A DNA stretch of 8,580 nucleotides, taken from NCBI GenBank assembly GCA_022510885.1, contig JAFLSP010000073.1, positions 1 through 8,580 of the forward strand, given 5' to 3'. The position numbers and the translations under genes are program-made. A model generated the notes under the pieces. That model was not told the DNA's origin, made no database searches, and worked only from the letters and a program-made list of their open reading frames with translations. How positions within the stretch are numbered: position 1 is the stretch's first letter; the number at the start of each line of letters is the position of its first letter. Shown here one piece after another: positions 1 to 4,420 of the stretch. The stretch is from Treponema sp. (lineage in GTDB: Bacteria; Spirochaetota; Spirochaetia; Treponematales; Treponemataceae).

Positions 1-95
1 CGCAGGAAATCAGGCGGCGCGACCCCAAGGCCTTCGTGAACATCTTGCAGTCAAAAGGAATCCTCGGACGCTTCTTTGTCAGGATGAAGGAGTGA
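1..95 (+). CDS. C-terminal tail of a protein, possibly YitT/DUF2179 family (partial)
   Basis: The frame starting at base 3 is open from the window edge and ends at TGA 93-95. It encodes 30 residues beginning QEIRRRDPKAFVNI and ending GRFFVRMKE. The pattern of a short EI helix, DP-x-AFV-x-I and a terminal GRFF resembles the end of the cytoplasmic DUF2179 domain that closes YitT-type membrane proteins; this is recalled from the family pattern and could be wrong. The coding sense of the + strand is supported by one observation: the only base that differs between the two copies of this segment (base 89 versus 1327) is a silent AAG/AAA lysine change in this frame, but changes Leu to Phe in the opposite-strand frame. 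The rest of the gene lies outside the window, or is absent if the window starts at a contig end. Confidence 0.45.
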   Translation, partial: QEIRRRDPKAFVNILQSKGILGRFFVRMKE

Positions 96-99
96 GGCG
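1..99. repeat. 99-bp direct repeat, left copy
   Basis: Bases 1-99 match bases 1239-1337 in the same orientation with a single difference (G89 versus A1327). The match ends on the right at base 99 (T100 versus G1338). Its left limit is unknown because the window begins inside the match. The copies lie 1,238 bp apart and bracket the toxin-antitoxin pair and the glycosyltransferase remnant. Confidence 0.95.
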
Positions 100-125
100 T
101 GCAAAGATGTTTCTGAAAAACGTGC

Positions 126-154
126 TTGCTTTATGCATGTGGCGCGTATAAAAT
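126..154 (+). promoter_or_regulatory. Putative sigma-70-type promoter of the brnT-brnA operon
   Basis: A possible -35 TTGCTT (126-131) and -10 TAAAAT (149-154) are separated by 17 bases inside a short AT-rich gap after the left repeat. Transcription would begin near 160-162, at or next to the GTG start codon at 161, so the toxin message might be leaderless. An alternative -10, TATAAA at 147-152, gives a poor 15-base spacer. BrnA proteins usually repress their own promoter, but no clear operator dyad is seen here. Confidence 0.45.
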
Positions 155-160
155 AGAATT

Positions 161-487
161 GTGGAACGAAATAAGGATTTTGTCTATCTTGATACGTTCG
201 TGTGGGATACGGCAAAAAATGAACACAACATAGCCAATCATGAAGGCTTATCATTTGAGATGGCTTCCCGCGTGTTCGGCGACCCGATGCTCTATGAGGA
301 TTTTGACTGGTTGCATTCCGAAGAAGAGCATCGGGAAAAATACATCGGGCGGATAGACGGGCTTTATATCACAAGCGTGATTGCCACTGACAGGGGAAAA
401 CTGATACGGATTATAAGTGCGCGGCGGGCAACGCCGAAGGAGATTCAGCTGTATGAAGAAAACGCAAAGAGAATACAAGGTCATTGA
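161..487 (+). CDS. brnT: BrnT-family type II toxin (putative ribonuclease)
   Basis: This 108-residue protein looks like a BrnT toxin, a small RelE-like-fold ribonuclease that stops growth by cleaving RNA and is neutralised by BrnA. What is seen: the N-terminal signature FVWDTAKNEHNIANHEGLSF (residues 13-32), which matches the W-D-x-x-K-x-x-x-N-x-x-x-H-G-x-x-F pattern of the family with one extra residue between His and Gly, and the closing block RIISARRATPKEIQLYE, the usual BrnT C-terminus. It is about 12 residues longer at the N-terminus than most members. GTG 161 was chosen because an in-frame stop lies at 149-151 and the next in-frame GTG (200) would remove residues just before the conserved Trp. 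No good ribosome binding site precedes 161. The gene overlaps the antitoxin gene by 35 bases, as expected of a co-translated pair. Its base composition is lower in GC than the metabolic genes to the right, which suggests acquisition. Family assignment is firm; RNase activity is inferred. Confidence 0.88.
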   Translation: MERNKDFVYLDTFVWDTAKNEHNIANHEGLSFEMASRVFGDPMLYEDFDWLHSEEEHREKYIGRIDGLYITSVIATDRGKLIRIISARRATPKEIQLYEENAKRIQGH

Positions 488-767
488 TTTTCCTCCGCTG
501 ACTGCCGAGGAGCGGGCGATACTGGAAGAAATGGCAAGCCGACCGACAAGCGAGATAAACTGCGACGACATCCCGGACAGCGCGCCGAACAGCAAAGGGG
601 ATTTCTATTACATTCAGCCGGTGGAGATGCCCAAGACGGACATCCGCGCAAAGATAGACAGCGACAACCTTGCGTGGCTTAAACAGGCTGGCAGAGGCTA
701 TCAGAAGCGGCTGAACAGCGTTCTGCGCTGGGCGCGACAGAACAACTGTCCGATTGCCACGCTGTAA
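453..767 (+). CDS. brnA: BrnA-family antitoxin (ribbon-helix-helix type)
   Basis: This 104-residue protein is the partner of the preceding toxin. BrnA binds and inhibits BrnT and, through a C-terminal ribbon-helix-helix fold, represses the shared promoter. The N-terminal half is acidic and probably flexible (LTAEERAILEEMASRP followed by a DD-x-P-D-S stretch). The C-terminal segment DIRAKIDSDNLAWLKQAGRG followed by YQKRLNSVLRWA has the characteristic beta-strand, the D-x-L-x-W-x-K helix and the GYQxRxNxVLR helix of this antitoxin class. ATG 453 is preferred over the upstream in-frame ATG at 417 because GAAGGAGA (436-443) sits 10 bases before it and the additional N-terminal residues read like translated brnT sequence. 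The start lies inside brnT, so the two genes are probably translationally coupled. The order toxin then antitoxin is the usual one for this system. Confidence 0.87.
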   Translation: MKKTQREYKVIDFPPLTAEERAILEEMASRPTSEINCDDIPDSAPNSKGDFYYIQPVEMPKTDIRAKIDSDNLAWLKQAGRGYQKRLNSVLRWARQNNCPIATL

Positions 768-808
768 GCACTGCTGTAGCGTTGTGCGGTGGGAACCCCG
801 GTTCTTGC

Positions 809-1240
809 TCAAAGCGAGTCGATGACGGTCTTCATGCGGTCGGCGACGGATTCCCAGGAATATTCTTTGAGGTAGTGCTCGCGGTGCGACAGCACGTACT
901 GCCGTATCTGTTCATCTTTGAGCAGGCGCAGCATTTTGTCCGCCAGTTCCTCGGGGTCGTCTTTTTCCAGCAGGCAGCCGCTCTTGCCGTTTTCGATGAA
1001 GTAGGGCATCTCGTAGCAGTTCCGTCCGATGCACGGCAGTCCGAAGACGAACGCTTCCGCAAAGACAAGCCCATAAGCCTCGAAATATGATGGCATACAG
1101 AAAATATCGCAGGTGTTGTACAGTTCGGCGCAACGGCTGTAGGGCACGTCTCCCAAAAAATGATAGCCGTCCGCAGGACGCTCGATGGGGTCTGATTTCG
1201 GGCCGGCGACGTACAGTTCGACGTTCTCGCCGCGCTCACG
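809..1240 (-). pseudogene. Glycosyltransferase family 4 C-terminal remnant, 5'-truncated
   Basis: Read on the - strand, the frame ending at TGA 811-809 encodes the nucleotide-sugar-binding half of a GT-B fold, family-4 glycosyltransferase. From upstream to downstream one sees RERGENVELYVAGPKSDPIE (the GP-containing strand-helix of the Rossmann domain), YHFLGDV, the helix SRCAELYNTCDIFCMPSYFE, and the diagnostic E-x7-E motif in EAYGLVFAEA, then GLPCIGRN, ENGKSGCLLEKDDPEELADK and a C-terminal helix ending SWESVADRMKTVIDSL. Only about 145 residues remain of the usual 350-400; the acceptor-binding N-terminal domain is missing. Recognisable homology stops at about 1238-1241, exactly where the right repeat begins. 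The frame continues open through the repeat to the MATE stop codon at 1291-1289. A TTG at 1156 could be read as a start, but it is internal to the conserved domain and unlikely to be real. The remnant is almost certainly non-functional. Confidence 0.8.
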
Positions 1241-1337
1241 CAGGAAATCAGGCGGCGCGACCCCAAGGCCTTCGTGAACATCTTGCAGTCAAAAGGAATC
1301 CTCGGACGCTTCTTTGTCAGGATGAAAGAGTGAGGCG
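1239..1337. repeat. 99-bp direct repeat, right copy
   Basis: This is the second copy of the sequence at 1-99, differing only at base 1327. Its left edge coincides with the loss of glycosyltransferase homology, and its right edge lies within the last codons of the MATE gene. Recombination between the two copies would remove 1,238 bp and join the + strand gene entering at base 1 tail-to-tail with the MATE gene. Confidence 0.95.
1241..1333 (+). pseudogene. Duplicated 3' tail of the gene entering at base 1
   Basis: On the + strand this stretch encodes the same 30 C-terminal residues as bases 3-95 and ends at TGA 1331-1333. Upstream in the same frame there is only sequence antisense to the glycosyltransferase remnant, down to a stop at 1193-1195, with no start or conserved residues. 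It is therefore an orphan gene end produced by duplication or insertion, not a gene in its own right. In the ancestral arrangement it may have been the true end of the gene, overlapping the MATE gene tail-to-tail by about 45 bp. Confidence 0.6.
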
Positions 1338-2707
1338 GCGGAAGCCTCCCGCCGCTTGAGCCACCTGCCGCGCTTGAGCCGTATCAAGAAGATGATTCCC
1401 CGGAAGCACAGTTCCGCCGCCATGGCAATCCACGCGCCGCTCAGCCCCAGCCGCGGGGTGAGGAAGGCGGAGAGGGAGAGCCGCACGCCCCACATGCTCA
1501 CGAGGTTCATAATGCCGGGTACGAAGGTGTCGCCCGCGCCGCGCAGCGCGCCGGAGACGACGATGGACGCGGCATAGAAGGCTTCCGCCCACAGTTCGAT
1601 GCGCAGGACGCGCACGCCGAGCGTCTGCACGGCGGGGTCGGGCGTGAGGAAGCGGAACACGGCGGGGCAGAGCGCGTACATGACCAGGCCGATTGCCGCC
1701 ATGACGCACATGCCCATCGTCACCGTGACCCAGGCGAACCGCTTTGCCAAGTCCGCCCGCCGCGCGCCGATGCTCTGCCCCACGAGCGTGGTCGCCGCCT
1801 CGCCGATGCCGTAGCCGGGCATATAGCACAGCGATTCCGCCGTGATGCTGAACGAGTGCGCGGCGATGGCGACCGTCCCCAGGGGCGCGATGATTTTGGT
1901 GCTCATCACGTATGCGCCGCACAGCGCGAGTTTCTCAAGCCCCATGGGAACGGAAATGCGCGCCGCCTCGCGCAGGGTCTGCCGCTGCGGAAGCCACCGC
2001 CCTGTTCCGCGCACGCTGAGCACGGGCGAGCGGACGCAGGCAAAGTAAGCCGCGGCAACCGTCACGATGACGACCGCGAGCGCGGAGCCGAGCGCCGCGC
2101 CGAGCACGCCCAGTCCGCACCCGAAGATGAACAGGACGTTGCCCGCCACGTCGAGCGCGCACATCGCCACGTTCAGGATGCCGGGAACGCGCATCTCGCC
2201 GGAGCACTGCATGACGGCGCACAGCAGGAAGAACAGCTGGAACGCGGGGAGCGCGGCGGCAAACACAAAAAAATACGCCGCCGCATCGGGAACGATTGCC
2301 GCCTCGCCGCCGAGCCATGCGGGAAGCGCGCCGCTGACCGCCATGCCCGCCGCCGCCAGCGCGAGCGAGAACAGCGCGCACACGACGATTGCCTGCCGCA
2401 AGATAGCCCGCGCCCGCTGCTTTTCCCCCGCGCCCACCGCCTGCGCCACCTGCACGGCGAATCCCATGCTCATCGCGTCGCACAAGCCGCCGAGCAGCCA
2501 GGTGCTTGACGCGACCAGCCCGATTGCCGCCGACGCGCGCGCCCCGAGCGAGCCGACCATGGCCGCGTCAATGTACTGCATGATTATCGAAGAAATCTGC
2601 GCGAGGATGCCCGGCACGGACAGCCGGCACACGAATCCCAGCTGCCGGCGCAGCGAAAAAGTCTTGTTCTGCGCAAGCAGCGCGGAAAGGTCGAACGGTT
2701 CTTTCAT
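1289..2707 (-). CDS. MATE-family multidrug/Na+ (or H+) antiporter
   Basis: This is a 472-residue, highly hydrophobic protein with about twelve predicted membrane helices, the size and layout of MATE efflux pumps, which export cationic drugs or metabolites from the inner membrane in exchange for Na+ or H+. The two halves show the family's repeated loop motif: AVQVAQAVGAGEKQRAR (about residues 84-100) and TTLVGQSIGARRADLAKR (about 306-323). Other typical segments are IDAAMVGSLGA near residue 46, SGALRGAGDTFVPG near 385 and GAWIAMAAELCFRG near 424. ATG at 2707 was chosen because GAGGA lies 7 bases upstream on the coding strand; an in-frame ATG at 2800 would add 31 polar, unconserved residues across the intergenic region. 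The last 15 residues (458-472) and the stop are encoded by the right repeat, so the native C-terminus may have been altered. The gene is divergent from pssA. Substrate cannot be told from sequence. Confidence 0.9.
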   Translation of the reverse strand: MKEPFDLSALLAQNKTFSLRRQLGFVCRLSVPGILAQISSIIMQYIDAAMVGSLGARASAAIGLVASSTWLLGGLCDAMSMGFAVQVAQAVGAGEKQRARAILRQAIVVCALFSLALAAAGMAVSGALPAWLGGEAAIVPDAAAYFFVFAAALPAFQLFFLLCAVMQCSGEMRVPGILNVAMCALDVAGNVLFIFGCGLGVLGAALGSALAVVIVTVAAAYFACVRSPVLSVRGTGRWLPQRQTLREAARISVPMGLEKLALCGAYVMSTKIIAPLGTVAIAAHSFSITAESLCYMPGYGIGEAATTLVGQSIGARRADLAKRFAWVTVTMGMCVMAAIGLVMYALCPAVFRFLTPDPAVQTLGVRVLRIELWAEAFYAASIVVSGALRGAGDTFVPGIMNLVSMWGVRLSLSAFLTPRLGLSGAWIAMAAELCFRGIIFLIRLKRGRWLKRREASAASLFHPDKEASEDSF

Positions 2708-2793
2708 CGGTGTGTCCTCGCGTAGAACGCAGGTCGGTGTTTCATCATCACGATGGTAGCAGAAGACGGGAAAAATTGAAATAATCTTAGTGA

Positions 2794-2822
2794 TAGACAT
2801 AACGCAAAAACTGTCATATAAT
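2794..2822 (+). promoter_or_regulatory. Promoter of the pssA-psd operon
   Basis: TAGACA (2794-2799; five of six consensus -35 bases) and a perfect TATAAT (2817-2822) are separated by exactly 17 bases. Transcription would start near 2829, leaving a very short leader. AAAGG at 2828-2832 lies 10 bases before the ATG at 2843 and may serve as ribosome binding site, in which case transcription probably begins a little upstream. The site sits in the divergent gap shared with the MATE gene. Confidence 0.75.
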
Positions 2823-2842
2823 ATAAAAAAGGTTCTTCTGTT

Positions 2843-3514
2843 ATGGGAATGTTAGGCGTTTACGATTATACCGTTGTTTTGACCTATGTCGGCACGATTT
2901 TTGCGTTCCTCGGTATGGGCTACGCTGTTGACGGCGGGAAAATGCACCTGTTCACCGCCCTTGTCTGCCTGATGGTCTCCGGCTTCTGCGATATGTTCGA
3001 CGGCAAAATCGCCTCCACCAAGAAAAACCGCACGACAAAGGAAAAGAAATTCGGCGTGCAGATTGATTCCTTGAGCGACTTGGTGTGCTTCGGCGTGCTG
3101 CCGGCGATTTTCGTGTATCAGATGCGTATCGGCAGCAAACTCGAATTCGCCGTGTCCGCCTTCTACCTGCTGTGCGGGCTGATTCGCCTTGCCTATTTCA
3201 ACGTGGAGGAGGAGGAGCGCGCGAGCCGCACCGACGAGCGGCGCACCGAATTCCGCGGGATGCCGATTACGAGCGCGGCGCTGTGGTTTCCCGGCTTCTA
3301 CGCGCTCGCGGTGCTGCTGCACCGGCACGTGAGCAGCGCAATCCATCCGAACGTCGTCATTTCCGTGCTTGCGGTGCTCGTGGGCATTGCCTTCATCACG
3401 CCGTTCAAGGTAACCAAGCCGGGGCTTGCGGGAAAGACCGTGCTGATTCTGATTGGCGTGCTCGATGTCGCGCTCATGGTGTGGGCGGCGATTTCCATCG
3501 GCTGGTTCGAGTAG
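2843..3514 (+). CDS. pssA: CDP-diacylglycerol--serine O-phosphatidyltransferase
   Basis: This 223-residue integral membrane enzyme transfers a phosphatidyl group from CDP-diacylglycerol to L-serine, giving phosphatidylserine and CMP, at the inner membrane. It carries the CDP-alcohol phosphatidyltransferase motif: CDMFDGKIAS (about residues 50-59), then FGVQIDSLSD with the closing aspartates, followed by LVCFGVLPA. The metal-binding Asp residues are present. Two departures from the textbook D-x2-D-G-x2-A-R-x8-G-x3-D-x3-D pattern are visible: a longer insertion (TKKNRTTKEKK) before the second half, which I recall from Clostridium-type PssA, and Ser in place of the Arg after Ala. The remainder forms further membrane helices with a polar loop rich in Glu and Arg near residues 118-135. 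It is the first gene of a pair with psd, whose GTG start follows the TAG stop after three bases, so the assignment to phosphatidylserine synthesis is well supported by context. Confidence 0.92.
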   Translation: MGMLGVYDYTVVLTYVGTIFAFLGMGYAVDGGKMHLFTALVCLMVSGFCDMFDGKIASTKKNRTTKEKKFGVQIDSLSDLVCFGVLPAIFVYQMRIGSKLEFAVSAFYLLCGLIRLAYFNVEEEERASRTDERRTEFRGMPITSAALWFPGFYALAVLLHRHVSSAIHPNVVISVLAVLVGIAFITPFKVTKPGLAGKTVLILIGVLDVALMVWAAISIGWFE

Positions 3515-3517
3515 CGC

Positions 3518-4342
3518 GTGGGCGGCAACAACGATTCTTCCGTCGCGTTCCTGTACGGCACAAAACTCGGGCGGGTGCTGCTGTGGCTCTTGCTGCGCGG
3601 CAACTATTCGGGCATTGCGGCATGGCTGTTCAGGCGGCGGATTTCCGCGCTGTTCATCCCTTCGTTCGTCAAAAAGCACGGCATCGATATGTCGCCGTGG
3701 CAGGGGCAGAAGTTCCGCTCCTTTGCCGATTTTTTCATCCGCAAAAAAGACGTTCCGTTTGACGCTGACCCGGCGCACCTGATTAGCCCCTGCGATTCCT
3801 GGCTGAGCGTGTATCCCGTCGGTGCGGACGCGGCGTTCGCCATCAAAGGCTCGCGCTACCGGGTGGCGGACCTGCTCGCGGGCGACGAGGAGAACCGCGC
3901 GGCGGATTTTACGGACGGCATCTGCCTCGTTTTCCGGCTCTGCCCCACGGACTACCACCGCTACCTGTACATTGACGACGGCTTTCAGGGGAAAAACCAT
4001 TTCGTCAAGGGCGAGCTGCATTCCGTGCAGCCGGTCTGCGCCGAGCGGTATCCGATTTACACGCTCAACCGCCGGCTGTGGACGCCGCTTGAGACCGAGC
4101 ATTTCGGCAGGGTCATTCAGACGGAAATCGGCGCGCTCGTGGTGGGCGGCATCGTCAACTATCACGAGGACGTGCGCATGAAGAAAGGCGACGAGATGGG
4201 GCGGTTTGAGTTCGCCGGCTCGACGATTACGATGCTCTTCCAGAAGGACCGCATCGCATTGCTGCCGCAGGTTGCGGCGGCGACGGCGGACGGCGCGGAA
4301 TACAAGGTGCGCGCCGGACAGCAGATTGGCTGCGCGCGCTGA
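3518..4342 (+). CDS. psd: Phosphatidylserine decarboxylase proenzyme
   Basis: This 274-residue protein decarboxylates phosphatidylserine to phosphatidylethanolamine. It is made as a proenzyme that cuts itself and turns the exposed Ser into a pyruvoyl cofactor. The expected cleavage site is Gly234-Ser235 in FEFAGSTITMLF, the counterpart of the LGST site of E. coli Psd, so the small alpha chain would be the last 40 residues. ISPCDSWLSVY holds the conserved Asp93 and CPTDYHRYLYIDDG holds Asp145 and His147. The second His of the DYHRxH motif found in E. coli is Leu150 here; I recall the same type of change in clostridial enzymes. The N-terminus (VAFLYGTKLGRVLL) also matches that group. GTG 3518 is the only plausible start near the pssA stop; there is no strong ribosome binding site, which fits translational coupling to pssA. 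The substrate comes from the enzyme encoded just upstream. Confidence 0.93.
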   Translation: MGGNNDSSVAFLYGTKLGRVLLWLLLRGNYSGIAAWLFRRRISALFIPSFVKKHGIDMSPWQGQKFRSFADFFIRKKDVPFDADPAHLISPCDSWLSVYPVGADAAFAIKGSRYRVADLLAGDEENRAADFTDGICLVFRLCPTDYHRYLYIDDGFQGKNHFVKGELHSVQPVCAERYPIYTLNRRLWTPLETEHFGRVIQTEIGALVVGGIVNYHEDVRMKKGDEMGRFEFAGSTITMLFQKDRIALLPQVAAATADGAEYKVRAGQQIGCAR

Positions 4343-4350
4343 AATATCGT

Positions 4351-4379
4351 TTGCGTTATTCTCAAATCAGCCTTACAAT
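4351..4379 (+). promoter_or_regulatory. Promoter of the ABC transporter operon
   Basis: TTGCGT (4351-4356) and TACAAT (4374-4379) are separated by 17 bases, starting 8 bases after the psd stop. Transcription would begin around 4386. No terminator is visible between psd and this site, so some read-through from the phospholipid operon is possible. Confidence 0.7.
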
Positions 4380-4391
4380 AAATGGTAAGCA

Positions 4392-4409
4392 CCGGGAATT
4401 CCCGGAATT
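4392..4409. promoter_or_regulatory. Overlapping double dyad in the ABC operon leader (candidate operator or hairpin)
   Basis: CCGGGAATTCCCGG (4392-4405) is a perfect 14-bp palindrome. It overlaps a second perfect dyad, AATTCC-C-GGAATT (4397-4409). The same bases can be read as two tandem 9-mers, CCGGGAATT and CCCGGAATT, that differ at one position. The element lies just after the predicted transcription start and ends 2-3 bases before the ribosome binding site GGAGG (4412-4416). It could be a repressor operator, or in RNA a CCGGG/CCCGG hairpin with an AATT loop that competes with an alternative fold. No known box (for example Fur) is recognised. Confidence 0.5.
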
Positions 4410-4420
4410 TTGGAGGTATC

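Noticed and set aside
768..808. A terminator between brnA and the glycosyltransferase remnant (GAACC-CC-GGTTC).
   Set aside because: The dyad would need a two-base loop and has no T tract.
809..1156. A 115-residue gene beginning at TTG 1156.
   Set aside because: The TTG lies within the conserved donor-binding domain, and family-like residues continue upstream to about 1240, so this is a remnant and not a complete small gene.
1..1337. Integron cassette interpretation with the 99-bp repeats as attC sites.
   Set aside because: Toxin-antitoxin pairs are frequent integron cargo, but the repeat has no RYYYAAC/GTTRRRY core pair or long imperfect palindrome, and it encodes a gene end.
1856..2759. 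+ strand open frames of about 217 and 230 codons across the MATE gene.
   Set aside because: They are antisense to a transporter with clear family motifs and their translations are Ala/Arg/Ser-rich without structure.
2708..2800. Extended MATE N-terminus from ATG 2800.
   Set aside because: The extension is unconserved and crosses the divergent regulatory region, and the ATG at 2707 has a well-placed GAGGA.
2740..2815. A promoter for the MATE gene on the - strand (for example a TTGCGT-like hexamer about 17 bases from TTATTT).
   Set aside because: Several equally weak pairings exist in this AT-rich stretch and none stands out enough to report.
2852..4165. A 437-codon open frame on the - strand opposite pssA and psd.
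   Set aside because: It is antisense to two clearly recognised genes, is rich in Arg, His, Ala and Glu as expected of the complement of GC-rich codons, and shows no domain or ribosome binding site.
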